Part shown: positions 1-7,854 of the stretch, one piece after another
Position numbering within the stretch: position 1 is the stretch's first letter
Layout: each line of letters starts with the position of its first letter
DNA from: SZUA-36 sp963753105
GTDB taxonomy: Bacteria > Pseudomonadota > Gammaproteobacteria > Xanthomonadales > SZUA-36
NCBI GenBank assembly: GCA_963753105.1
Contig: CAVWBD010000009.1
Coordinates: 1 to 64,000 of the forward strand
Direction: 5' to 3'
Length of the DNA stretch: 64,000 bases
Notes under the pieces: model-generated
What the model was told of the DNA's origin: nothing
Databases searched by the model: none
What the model saw: only the letters and a program-made list of their open reading frames with translations
Position numbers and translations under genes: made by a program

Positions 1-476
1 CAAACCAGGATTGTTCCACGGCCAAGCGAGTTGCAGAAAAACGCCGTGCAAAGACGTGCAGCAGTGCGCAACAACGTCTTTTCCTTTCGCCCATATGGCC
101 GACCCGGTTGATGCACGGTCGCAAATACTGTTGGCACCCGCGCCAGTCGCGCTGCAAGCACTGGTATAAAACCAGGGTGAAATGTACTGCACATGCACGA
201 TGTCTGGCCGTTCACGCCGAAAAGTGTCACCAATTGTCGCAATAACGACAAAAAGACCTTCAGACCGATCACCATCCAGCAACATGACCTCGGCTCCAGC
301 TTTCGCATGTATTAGCCATGCCTCTCGTCGTGTTGATAAAAGCAGCAAACCGATACCCTATAACCTGCTTCAGCCAACACTTTTACTTGGTGTAGGGTTT
401 GGATTTCAGTACCGCCAACCAGCAGCACGGGTAGCGTGATAATGACAAATGGTGATGTGTTTTCTTTCTGGATCAA
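1..476 (-). CDS. GT4-type glycosyltransferase, N-terminal part, frameshifted and cut by the window edge
   Basis: Read in three frames, the minus strand gives a typical GT4 N-terminal half. It includes a glycine-rich start (LPVLLVGGTEIQTL), then PDIVHVQYISPGF, then VFATVHQPGRPYGRKEK and CTAFFCNS. Frames change near 328, 173 and 26, and the last two changes look like one extra base in CCC and GG runs. The gene would transfer a sugar from a nucleotide donor to the growing EPS repeat unit at the cytoplasmic face. It follows the GT2 gene by about 28 bases. The start is uncertain; a TTG at 476 is the best in-frame candidate. Family assignment rests on the motif pattern; donor and acceptor are unknown. 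The gene continues beyond base 1. Confidence 0.6.
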
Positions 477-504
477 AGGGTACGAAAATTGGTTTTCTTG
501 AGTT

Positions 505-1470
505 TTACCTGGTCGCCCATGCTCTTTTTATATACGCCGATACTCGGAGTGAAATATCGAACAACAAATTAGGAGTTTTTCTCATCAAGAAACGTGCGTG
601 TTTCCTGATTAGAAAGTTCAACAACTCCAGGATTCGTTTTATTTTCCCGTCTTTGAGTGAGAAAACAATAAATTCTTTTACGTGGTCGTACTTCCAGAGG
701 TCCAACCAAGCATCAACATCAAACCCTTTGGACTTGGCAGTGGGGCTGCAGAAGTCGGCTACGCTTTGTTCCGAGAGAAAGAGTTCCTCGACCTTTACTC
801 CCCTGTAAAAGCTCCGGGATTCATTCTCTTCGTGAATCCTCCAGACACCTGCAAACTCATTAATCAGCGCAACTTTCCCTGTATAAATCAGTCTGAACAA
901 CGATTCAGAATCAGTCCATACCGTGTCCACAGTGTAAAAATTCAGTTCTTTTGCCTCGTGTCTCCTGTACAAGGCTGAAAGATGGTTGAACGGAACTTGC
1001 TTTTGGGCGCTCAAGGAAAGATATTCAAAACCATCCATAATTTCAGGGAAATTGTCGTAGCTATCACCATCAATTATTTTCGCTTCTCGTTCATCCAGGT
1101 ATTGAATCCTTCCCAGAACACAAACCACTTCCGGGTGATTTTCAAGAATTTTGCATGCTTTACTTATGTATGAACTATCTGTTAACCAGTCGTCACCATC
1201 CAAATTGAGAACATAGTCGCCGTTCGCTTTCTCATACAGGGTGTCGTGGTAGTTCCCTACTCGTCCAAGTCTGTTTGCGTTTCTAAAATACCTGACCCTT
1301 TCATCCGAGGCGAAATGTGTTTCGAAAATATTCTTTATCGAATCATCACGGGAATCATCTGATATAACGATCTCCAGGTTCCCGTAGTCCTGCATTTGAG
1401 CGCTTTGTACGCATTTTTCTATGTACGCGGCCTGATCGAAAGTGGGGATCATTATTGATATTTTTCTCAT
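505..1470 (-). CDS. Family 2 glycosyltransferase
   Basis: This 321-residue protein begins ISIMIPTFDQAAYIEKC, the classic start of GT-A fold family 2 enzymes. VISDDSRDDS follows near residue 35, and the metal-binding acidic motif LNLDGDDW lies near residues 88-95. It should transfer an activated sugar to a lipid-linked EPS intermediate in the cytoplasm. No membrane segments are evident. It lies between the methyltransferase (64-base gap) and the GT4 gene on the same strand, so it is probably part of the EPS transcript. Its DNA is clearly richer in A+T than the housekeeping genes. Donor sugar cannot be told from sequence. Confidence 0.88.
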   Translation of the reverse strand: MRKISIMIPTFDQAAYIEKCVQSAQMQDYGNLEIVISDDSRDDSIKNIFETHFASDERVRYFRNANRLGRVGNYHDTLYEKANGDYVLNLDGDDWLTDSSYISKACKILENHPEVVCVLGRIQYLDEREAKIIDGDSYDNFPEIMDGFEYLSLSAQKQVPFNHLSALYRRHEAKELNFYTVDTVWTDSESLFRLIYTGKVALINEFAGVWRIHEENESRSFYRGVKVEELFLSEQSVADFCSPTAKSKGFDVDAWLDLWKYDHVKEFIVFSLKDGKIKRILELLNFLIRKHARFLMRKTPNLLFDISLRVSAYIKRAWATR

Positions 1471-1534
1471 TGATTCCTCACATCAGATGAACATATTAAC
1501 GATGTATCCGTTTCCAAGATGCCCAACTAACAGT

Positions 1535-2608
1535 TCAGCCAAGAGTTTTGTTCGCACCCTGTGAGTGCGGTTTTCGAATCGTTAGAACAATTTCTTCCTC
1601 TCTGAAACTCCAGGCCCTGGATAGACAATCAAATAGAAAAGCCACAAATTGCAGCCAGCGGTGACTCAGTTTTCCCCTTGGCCGCCTGTTTGAGCAAGTA
1701 CGGGAAATTTCATCACTCATCCAAAAGTAGTACCTAGCGTTAGGAGGCGATCTATAACATCCCACGATCTCCAAGCCTGCTCGTTCGCATAATTTTTTGA
1801 TACTTTCCCTGTTAAACAGAACGAGGTGTCTGGGTGGTTCCAGACCTCTCCAGTCTTGCTTGTAAATTTGGTGAGACCAACTTTCAATATTTGGCGTAAT
1901 TACAGTCGCTACACCACCGGGCTTGAGCAAGCGATTCACTTCTTGCATAGCAATTAAAGGATCGTGCACATGTTCGATAACATGGTTCAACAACACTGCG
2001 TCAAAAGTTAAACCCGGAAACCCTGTATCCGGAAGCCCGGTGTTCTTTACCAGCAGTCCACTTTCTCTTGCCGTTTTTGCCGCGTCTGGGTCTGGTTCAA
2101 TCCCAGCAACCTGCCAACCACCTTGTGACGCGAAATTCAGGTATCCACCTGCACCACAGCCAATATCCAATAGATTTCCACCCGAGTCGGGTAGGTGAAA
2201 ATGCCTAACGTGATGCGCACATTTGGTCTTGCGACCGGGAACCAGAGGAATGAGAAAACGACCAATTGAGTGTGCGTCCTCAAATCGCCAGTCAAATCGA
2301 TGATTGAGGTAACCATTTCTTAGCCGAGCCCAAAGCTTTCTCCATGCCGCTAACTCAGAACTTTCATGAGTCGGAACTTGATCGTGCGTGTGATAGCCCC
2401 TGTATGCCCTCTCAATCTCGTTATTAATTATCCGAGGTGAAAGAAAGCCACATCCACAAGCTTTACAGTTCATTATTGTCCATGCACCTGGCACATTGAA
2501 AAGCACATCGTGCAAATTGGAATACATCGAACCAACTTCTGAAGAGTTACAGACAGGGCAGATTTTGACTGCTTCCAGACTCGCGTAATTTTCTGTATTT
2601 ATTCTCAA
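1535..2608 (-). CDS. Class I SAM-dependent methyltransferase with N-terminal zinc-finger-like region
   Basis: The 357-residue protein has paired cysteines at residues 17/20 and 48/51 (CPVC and CKAC), a zinc-ribbon-like lead seen in many sugar or lipid-tailoring methyltransferases. The SAM-binding motif LLDIGCGAGG lies at about 146-155, and NHVIEHVHDP with LKPGGV follows. It probably methylates an EPS sugar or lipid-linked intermediate. The start is a TTG two bases after the sulfotransferase stop. A later ATG would remove the first zinc cysteine pair, so the TTG is preferred. The substrate is unknown. Base composition matches the A+T-rich EPS block. Confidence 0.8.
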   Translation of the reverse strand: MRINTENYASLEAVKICPVCNSSEVGSMYSNLHDVLFNVPGAWTIMNCKACGCGFLSPRIINNEIERAYRGYHTHDQVPTHESSELAAWRKLWARLRNGYLNHRFDWRFEDAHSIGRFLIPLVPGRKTKCAHHVRHFHLPDSGGNLLDIGCGAGGYLNFASQGGWQVAGIEPDPDAAKTARESGLLVKNTGLPDTGFPGLTFDAVLLNHVIEHVHDPLIAMQEVNRLLKPGGVATVITPNIESWSHQIYKQDWRGLEPPRHLVLFNRESIKKLCERAGLEIVGCYRSPPNARYYFWMSDEISRTCSNRRPRGKLSHRWLQFVAFLFDCLSRAWSFREEEIVLTIRKPHSQGANKTLG

Positions 2609-2610
2609 AT

Positions 2611-3533
2611 CTAGAAGACGTAGTAATCTTTATTGGATGGGGTATGAGAAAACCATTTGCCCTCGCACTCGCTAAGCCCTTCGTTTGTGATTCTGAAGTG
2701 GTTGGCTAATTGTCGATAATTGCTCGTTGAAACAAACACATTTCCTGAGCCAGTGCTTGGATATCTGCGGTAATTCTGACGAAACCATTCCTGCCACCTA
2801 TTGGGAAGTAAAGCTCTCGCAATTACACTCGGCACGCGATATTTGGAAATACTTAATATCATTTTTCCCAAAAAGCCCACATCAGACTTGTGAAACTCTT
2901 TGGAAAGATTTTCGGGAAGAATCGATGACCGCACTCCCAGAAACTCAAGCACGCTCTTCAGGACTTGCTCACGCCTCTCTTTCAAGTCATTAGAGCAAAC
3001 AATCAGAACAGCGCCCGGGAACATCTGAAGATACAAATCTACAATTCGCTTGTATTCCCCCCTTATTACGTAAGAGTCGTGCTCACCGCCAGTCAAAATT
3101 TCGTCGTACGTTTTTCTCCTTTCACGAATCAGTTGTTCTTCATCTAGCTGTTCTCTAATTGCTTGGTCAAACGCTCTGTGTTCCTGCCCCTTCGATTCCA
3201 ACATCTTGAAATGAGAAACGGCTCTTTCAATGGGATCGCGGAGAATAATTATGATTTTCGCTTCCGGGACGAACTTTGAAATACGCGAAGGGATTCTATA
3301 GTCGCACATATACTGTGGGGTTGACGTTCCAACGACTTTCTCCCCATTGCTAGGAACCAGATATTGCTGCTGATATTCATTCCAACCTGACAAGTCGACA
3401 TTGTCCTTGTGAAAGAAAGGAACTTCTTTCTCCTTTGGCATGTGGTGTCGGGATGTGCTTCCAAATAGCGAAACAGTGAAGTCGTCCCTGCTTTTTGGGC
3501 GCCGACAATGAAAAATATGGTTGAAACAGACAT
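2611..3533 (-). CDS. PAPS-dependent sulfotransferase, one frameshift
   Basis: Two overlapping frames together give a sulfotransferase of about 307 residues. The first part carries the 5'-phosphosulfate loop IVGAQKAGTTSLFRYLEAHP. After a one-base loss near 3443 the second frame continues MPKEKEVPFFHKDN, then STPQYMCDY, then the 3'-phosphate motif IILRDPIERAVSHFKM. The enzyme would move sulfate from PAPS to a hydroxyl group. Beside a flippase, methyltransferase and glycosyltransferases, the likely target is the polysaccharide. It starts about 27 bases after the flippase. The expected catalytic and cofactor motifs are intact, so a sequence error is more likely than decay. Confidence 0.75.
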
Positions 3534-3560
3534 ATCAGTGGGACTGAACCATGTGACTGC

Positions 3561-4982
3561 TCAACTTCTCTCATCCACTACAAATCGCGCATAAATCCTA
3601 ATTGCAAACATAATAGAAGCTGACGTAATAACAACACCAATTATCAAATTTGGGACGCCCGGTAAATTGATAAAATTCAGAACTACAGCACAAATCACCA
3701 TTAATGAAGGAACCCAAATCGCTCGCCATATTTGCCCGTACAATTTGACAATAACTTGAAGGATGCTAAATCCAAGTATCATCCTCATTGCAGTCGCGAC
3801 TGCTGCACCAAGAACACCAAACGCGCTCAAAAGCAGATACAACAAAACCAGATAAACCGGTAATTGTGCTGCCTGGCTCTTAGCGACTAGGTCTGGCCTG
3901 CCAATGGCCTGTACATAATTGAACAGAACCACTGCCAAGCTATTGAAGTAGAACCCAAGAACTAGGAACAGCGTTAGAGAAGTTACTTTCTGGGCAAATT
4001 CAGCGCTGATCCAGATGCTGAAAAACCACTCTGCCAGGTAGCACGCCACTATACAAAACGGCGCCGTTGTCGTGCTAAGCACCCGGATCCGTTCCGGCAG
4101 AAGTCCGGTTCTGACCCCTGCCTGCTCCCCAGACATCTGTGGGAACAATGCAGAAGAGTAACTCGCCGACAGGATTGTAAGCTTTGACGCTAATTGATAC
4201 GGAATCGTAAATTGGGTTACAGCAGTCAGGCCTGAAATGATGCCAATAATCGTCCGATCAATTGCTGTTAGCAAAGGTGCAAACAGACTTGAAAGCGAAA
4301 CCCAACCACCAAAACTGATCAATGACCGTACATATTCAAATTTGAATTTTGGTCTCAGGGTGATTGGTACATGTCGCTGACACTGCGCAAGATTCAGGGT
4401 TAGCGTAACCAATTGAGCCAGTAGCGTTGCCGGTACAAGAAAATCAAGACCAATATTTCCATTCGCTGCGACTGCCAGCGGAAATAGTTGTGCCAAGGTG
4501 GAGCCAATAAAGGTCACGAGATTCATGGCAAAGAATTTCTGGCGCCCATGAAGCGCCCCAGAAAGAACCGGGTTACTCAGAACCAAAGGCATGGCAGCGA
4601 TGAACCATATAGTCGCCCCTTTGACCTCTTGAAGCTGTGATGCGGATACTTCAATCCAATTTTCCAAAATGATATCTGAGAGTTGCCACAGCAGAGTTCC
4701 CGCTATTAAACCAACAGAGGTAGTGATAATCAGTCCAGTCCAAAGCAATGCGTTTCGATCACTGTTCGTCTCTGCCTTATTACTGGCAAGCCGTTGCGCA
4801 ATTGCCCGTCCAAGCCCCAAGTCCAGGAAACCGAAATACCCCATTAACGACCACAAAATGGCCAAAACACCGTAGCGTTCAGGACCAATGAATCCCAGAT
4901 ACAACGGAACGGTTACCAACGTTACGACTGTAGGCAGCACAGCGCCAAACAGATTTATCGTTGTGTTTTTCCGAATACTCAA
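3561..4982 (-). CDS. Wzx-type polysaccharide flippase (MOP superfamily)
   Basis: This 473-residue protein is strongly hydrophobic with about 12-14 predicted membrane segments. Its N-terminus, NLFGAVLPTVVTLVTVPLYL followed by YGVLAILWSLMGYFGFLDLG, is typical of oligosaccharide flippases. It should move undecaprenyl-linked repeat units across the inner membrane for EPS assembly. The start codon is TTG, overlapping the stop of the upstream MarR-type regulator, with an AGGAAAGGA-like ribosome site just before it. The pair is therefore translationally coupled. The DNA from this gene leftward is A+T-rich compared with the regulator, suggesting a recombination boundary at the junction. Confidence 0.9.
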   Translation of the reverse strand: MSIRKNTTINLFGAVLPTVVTLVTVPLYLGFIGPERYGVLAILWSLMGYFGFLDLGLGRAIAQRLASNKAETNSDRNALLWTGLIITTSVGLIAGTLLWQLSDIILENWIEVSASQLQEVKGATIWFIAAMPLVLSNPVLSGALHGRQKFFAMNLVTFIGSTLAQLFPLAVAANGNIGLDFLVPATLLAQLVTLTLNLAQCQRHVPITLRPKFKFEYVRSLISFGGWVSLSSLFAPLLTAIDRTIIGIISGLTAVTQFTIPYQLASKLTILSASYSSALFPQMSGEQAGVRTGLLPERIRVLSTTTAPFCIVACYLAEWFFSIWISAEFAQKVTSLTLFLVLGFYFNSLAVVLFNYVQAIGRPDLVAKSQAAQLPVYLVLLYLLLSAFGVLGAAVATAMRMILGFSILQVIVKLYGQIWRAIWVPSLMVICAVVLNFINLPGVPNLIIGVVITSASIMFAIRIYARFVVDERS

Positions 4983-5317
4983 TTCCTTTCCTGCAAGTCC
5001 AATTCTGATTTAAGTTGCTCGATTTCCGCCTTCAAAGCCTCGTACTCCTCCATCTTCCGCTGCAGAAAGTTCACCGAGATCTTGGCCTTGGCCTCGAGGC
5101 CCTTCGGGGTGAGGATGTACAGGTAGGCGCGCTTGTTGGCGCTGTTCTTGAAGTTCTTGGCCTTGACCATGCCCTTGTTGATCAGTGCTTTGAGGCAGTA
5201 GTTGGCCTTGCCCAGGCTGATGCCCAGCGCTTCGGCCAGTTCGCGCTGGGTGACGTCCGGGTTTTCCTCCAGGTGGCGGAGGACCTTGAGGTGGGTTTCC
5301 TGGGTTTTAGGGGTCAT
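4979..5317 (-). CDS. MarR-family EPS-associated transcriptional regulator
   Basis: The 112-residue protein is a small winged-helix regulator. QRELAEALGISLGKANYCLK (near residues 24-43) is the recognition helix-turn-helix, LINKGMVKAKNF and YLYILTPKGL form the wing, and a short coiled-coil tail (KMEEYEALKAEIEQLKSEL) follows. This pattern matches the EPS-associated MarR family that heads polysaccharide clusters. It probably controls the flippase-glycosyltransferase genes, whose first member it overlaps. Composition is close to the chromosome average, unlike its downstream neighbour. Palindromic repeats lie directly upstream. Target operator and ligand are not visible. Confidence 0.87.
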   Translation of the reverse strand: MTPKTQETHLKVLRHLEENPDVTQRELAEALGISLGKANYCLKALINKGMVKAKNFKNSANKRAYLYILTPKGLEAKAKISVNFLQRKMEEYEALKAEIEQLKSELDLQERN

Positions 5318-5329
5318 GGTTTAATTAAA

Positions 5330-5560
5330 GAATCGCGACCAGCAGAGCTGGTCCCTCCTACGGGTATAAATCGCGACCAGCGGAACTGGTCCCTCCTACA
5401 AGATGGGTTTCTTGGGTATGGGGGGTCATAGACAAGGTGGATCCCGGATCAAGTCCGGGATGACGGTTTCTTGGGTTTGGGGGGTCATTTATCGCTACCG
5501 GCTTCGCCGATCCCTCCTGCAAGATGGGTTTCTTGGGTTTGGGGGGTCAAAGTTGTCCTA
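5330..5560. repeat. REP-like palindromes and CCGGATCAAGTCCGG repeats upstream of the EPS regulator
   Basis: Two REP-like units (TCGCGACCAGC-loop-GCTGGTCCCTCCTAC) occur near 5334-5363 and 5371-5400. A degenerate unit lies at about 5490-5522. Between them is a GGATCCCGGATCAAGTCCGG hairpin followed by GATGACGG, a second dispersed family also found near 6150 and 48630. The phrase GGGTTTCTTGGGTTTGGGGGGTCA recurs in pieces at about 5405, 5465 and 5527, so the stretch looks built by tandem duplication. No gene is seen here. Confidence 0.8.
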
Positions 5561-5627
5561 TATCCCCTACATTGATGCGGGTTGATTGCCTGTTTTGGTA
5601 AATTTTTTTACTTGTTATCAATGCGGA

Positions 5628-5864
5628 ATGAAAGTCACAGCCTATTTCGAACTCTTCAGGAACCGGCCTGACCGTGCCATAATCAAAGACGAATGGATCG
5701 AGCGTGTCATCAATTTTCCTGAGGCTGAAGCGCTGCAGGAAGATGGTCGTATTCGTCGATGGGCGAAAGTAGACGAGATGGATGGTCGGTACCTGAGAGT
5801 GATCCTGTTGGCGGATGGTGTCACAGTTCATAATGCTTTTTTCGATCGCGGGTTCAAGCCATGA
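5628..5864 (+). CDS. Small DUF4258-like protein, partner of the DUF2283 protein
   Basis: From the ATG at 5628 this encodes 78 residues: MKVTAYFELFRNRPDRAII, ..., INFPEAEALQEDGRIRRW, ..., GRYLRVILLADGVTVHNAFF. The pattern resembles DUF4258/RelE-like small proteins that pair with DUF2283 proteins. The stop overlaps the downstream ATG by four bases, so the two genes are coupled. An earlier in-frame start at 5586 would add 14 hydrophobic, cysteine-containing residues and is less likely. A toxin-antitoxin or stress module role is inferred from pairing only. The module lies on the plus strand inside a minus-strand EPS locus. Confidence 0.65.
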   Translation: MKVTAYFELFRNRPDRAIIKDEWIERVINFPEAEALQEDGRIRRWAKVDEMDGRYLRVILLADGVTVHNAFFDRGFKP

Positions 5865-6058
5865 AAGTGAAGTACTTTAAAGATACCGACACGCTTTATA
5901 TCGAGTTCAGTGCGGAAAATATCGCCGAAACAAAAGACCTAGACGAGAACACTATTCTGGACCTAGACCCGGGCGGAAACATATGCGCGATCACATTCGA
6001 ACATGCCAGTAAACGAACCGATGTCCAGCAAATAACGCTTGAAGGGATCGCTGCCTAA
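5861..6058 (+). CDS. DUF2283 family small protein
   Basis: This 65-residue protein (MKVKYFKDTDTLYIEFSA, then TKDLDENTILDLDPGGNICA and ITFEHASKR) has the DUF2283 signature of a short beta-hairpin repeat. DUF2283 genes typically sit beside a small DUF4258 or RelE-like partner, as here with a four-base ATGA overlap. The pair is commonly treated as a putative toxin-antitoxin system, but biochemical function is not established. REP-like repeats start directly after the stop. Confidence 0.8.
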   Translation: MKVKYFKDTDTLYIEFSAENIAETKDLDENTILDLDPGGNICAITFEHASKRTDVQQITLEGIAA

Positions 6059-6205
6059 ATCGCAACCAGCGGAGCTGGTCCCTCCTACGGGTATATTTCG
6101 CGACCAGCAGAGCTGGTCCCTCCTACAATGAAACAATCGCGAGCAGCGAAGGTGGATCCCGGATCAAAGCCTGTGCCGGACCCGATCCGGTATCCGGAAT
6201 GACGG
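6059..6205. repeat. Two REP-like units plus one CCGGATC/GATCCGG hairpin repeat
   Basis: TCGCGACCAGC-GGAG-CTGGTCCCTCCTAC begins immediately after the DUF2283 stop and is followed by a second unit at about 6098-6126. From 6150 a longer hairpin reads GGATCCCGGATCAAAGCC, then CCCGATCCGG..TATCCGGAATGACGG. No coding potential is supported. Confidence 0.75.
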
Positions 6206-6292
6206 TTAATCTTCTTACAAGCTTTGGTGACCTTTGCTGATTTCACAGAATCAAAATCCAAATAACATAATTACATTGCCTTGGATTGCATA

Positions 6293-6327
6293 TGTATCCC
6301 ATTTGGGGTACATTTGAATCATTCAAA
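6293..6327 (+). promoter_or_regulatory. Two inverted repeats upstream of the RelB/YafQ pair, probable autoregulatory operator
   Basis: TGTATCCC-ATTT-GGGGTACA (6294-6313) is an inverted repeat with one mismatch. TTTGAA-TCA-TTCAAA (6313-6327) is a perfect palindrome ending 15 bases before the antitoxin ATG. RelB/DinJ antitoxins normally repress their own operon by binding such palindromes. The operator role is inferred from position; no convincing -35/-10 pair could be fixed. Confidence 0.5.
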
Positions 6328-6342
6328 TCTGAGGCCCTGACA

Positions 6343-6603
6343 ATGAGTAAGACAGCAATGGTACGTGCGAGAATTGAACCCGAATTGAAAGAGGAGACAG
6401 AAAAAATTTTCCGCGAGCTTGGCCTTAGTGTTACCCAAGCCATAACCTTGTTTTACAAGCAGGTTCAAACCAGGAACGGCCTGCCGTTCAATGTCGTCAT
6501 CCCAACCAGCAATACGCTTCGGGCATTTGAGGCCACTGACGCCGGTGAGGATCTTGTCGTATGTGACGATGCCGAAGATATGTTCCACAAGCTAGGCATC
6601 TAA
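6343..6603 (+). CDS. RelB/DinJ-family antitoxin
   Basis: From the ATG at 6343 the 86-residue protein begins MSKTAMVRARIEPELKEE, continues TEKIFRELGLSVTQAITLFY and then KQVQTRNGLPF. This is the ribbon-helix-helix DNA-binding domain of RelB/DinJ antitoxins. The acidic C-terminus (AGEDLVVCDDAEDMFHKLGI) would wrap the toxin. An earlier in-frame start at 6286 would cross the upstream palindromes and is rejected. The stop overlaps the toxin start (TAATG). The product should neutralise YafQ and repress the operon. Confidence 0.87.
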   Translation: MSKTAMVRARIEPELKEETEKIFRELGLSVTQAITLFYKQVQTRNGLPFNVVIPTSNTLRAFEATDAGEDLVVCDDAEDMFHKLGI

Positions 6604-6875
6604 TGCTTAAGCCTATTTTCACAAAGCAATTTGCCAAAGACATTAAAAAAACCCAGAAGCGGGGCAAGGACCTCGACAAATTCAAGATAATTGCGAGAAC
6701 CCTTGTCCGGAGTGAGGAACTGGATGCCATTCACAGGGACCATAAGTTGCTTGGCACATATACTGGTCGGCGAGAATGTCACATCGAATCTAATTGGCTG
6801 CTCATTTACAAGTCGCTTGAAGATTCGATAATTTTTGAGCGGATGGGCAGTCATGCGGATTTGTTCAAAAAATAG
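6603..6875 (+). CDS. YafQ-family mRNA interferase toxin
   Basis: The 90-residue protein belongs to the RelE/YafQ fold. The core reads DAIHRDHKLLGTYTGRRECH, then IESNWLLIYK, then IIFERMGSHADLFKK. These match the conserved YafQ pattern, including the histidines, the W after the central strand, the late arginine and the GSHADLF tail. YafQ toxins cut mRNA in the ribosomal A site. The gene overlaps its antitoxin by one base, so dosage is coupled. It is one of two small modules inserted in the EPS locus, and its DNA is A+T-rich relative to neighbours, consistent with transfer. Confidence 0.86.
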   Translation: MLKPIFTKQFAKDIKKTQKRGKDLDKFKIIARTLVRSEELDAIHRDHKLLGTYTGRRECHIESNWLLIYKSLEDSIIFERMGSHADLFKK

Positions 6876-7022
6876 TACATAAATTGTATTTGTTCCGACT
6901 TGATCTGACACTTCTCTTGAACATAAGGCACGCTACCGCCCTGCAGAATCGGGCTCCGCATGGTTCTTGCGCCGCTCTTGTGCATCCCTGCACCCACGGC
7001 ATACCGTTCTTCCTGAACATAA

Positions 7023-7315
7023 TCGCGACCAGCAAAGCTGGTCCCTCCTACGGTTCTTATCGCGAGCAGCAAAGCTGCTCCCTCCTACGGTTCTTATCGC
7101 GACCAGCAAAGCTGGTCCCTCCTACGGTTCTTATCGCGACCAGCAAAGCTGGTCCCTCCTACGGTTCTTATCGCGACCAGCAAAGCTGGTCCCTCCTACG
7201 GTTCTTATCGCGACCAGCAAAGCTGGTCCCTCCTACGGTTCTTATCGCGAGCAGCAAAGCTGCTCCCTCCTACGGTTCTTATCGCGACCGGCAAAGCCGG
7301 CCCCTCCTGCATTAC
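7023..7315. repeat. Tandem REP array: eight 37-bp units downstream of rfaH
   Basis: Eight units start at 7023, 7060, 7097, 7134, 7171, 7208, 7245 and 7282. Each is TCGCGA-CCAGC-AAAG-CTGG-TCCCTCCTAC plus the linker GGTTCTTA. Units 2 and 7 carry GCAGC/GCTGC stems and unit 8 a CCGGC/GCCGG stem, so stem arms change together. The array ends at the rfaH stop codon. There are no variable spacers, so it is not CRISPR. 6876-7022 holds nothing recognisable. Confidence 0.93.
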
Positions 7316-7830
7316 ATAGCTTTTTGTAACATCAGGGCATCCACCTCTACCCGGGTGGGTCTGCCCAGTAGCTCCATTAAAATCAGTGCGCGGTTTTCGC
7401 TGTTGCGCTCAGCCACGATGCCGTTGATGCCAGCCAGCGGGCCGTCAAACACGCGTACCTTGTCACCCGGCTTGACCGGTAGGGGTTCAATCCTGATCAG
7501 CCCGGTATCCGGTTCCATTCGGTTTTTGATGTTGTCGATAACCGGTTCCGGCACCGCGGCCAGTTCGGTGCCAAAACGCACCATGCTTACCACGCCCAGC
7601 GTGGAGCGTACCGGCGCCAGGTTCTGGCTGCTGGCAATGGCGCGTAAAAATAAATAACGGGGGAATAACGGTTCGATGATTCTTTTGTGATTGTTACTGC
7701 GGCGCTGATAGGGATTTTGTGCCATGGGCAGGAAGCACTCGAAGCCCTGCCGTAGCAGATTCTCCATTGCGATTTGTTCCTGTCGCGGCTTGGTGACTAC
7801 CGCGAACCAGTTGGGTTTACCTGGCTGCAT
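7312..7830 (-). CDS. rfaH: RfaH/NusG-family transcription antitermination protein
   Basis: The 172-residue protein starts NWFAVVTKPRQEQIAMENL, continues GFECFLPMAQ and LFPRYLFLRA, and so carries the NGN domain found in RfaH and NusG. KPGDKVRVFDGPLAGINGIV near residues 122-141 is a KOW motif. It binds RNA polymerase and suppresses termination in long polysaccharide operons. Its position inside the EPS cluster argues for a locus-specific paralogue rather than housekeeping NusG. An AGAGGA ribosome site precedes the ATG. I found no ops/JUMPstart element on the operon strand upstream of the EPS genes. It is bracketed by two tandem palindrome arrays. Confidence 0.87.
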   Translation of the reverse strand: MQPGKPNWFAVVTKPRQEQIAMENLLRQGFECFLPMAQNPYQRRSNNHKRIIEPLFPRYLFLRAIASSQNLAPVRSTLGVVSMVRFGTELAAVPEPVIDNIKNRMEPDTGLIRIEPLPVKPGDKVRVFDGPLAGINGIVAERNSENRALILMELLGRPTRVEVDALMLQKAM

Positions 7831-7854
7831 GCATTCCTCTTGCTAAGCCATTTA

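Noticed and set aside
424..440. GGGTAGCGTG resembling an ops/JUMPstart element for RfaH
   Set aside because: It lies on the plus strand inside a minus-strand glycosyltransferase gene and lacks the rest of the motif.
7023..7315. Regular 37-bp repeats that look like a CRISPR array
   Set aside because: There are no variable spacers; the 37-bp period is repeat plus a constant linker, and no cas genes are present.
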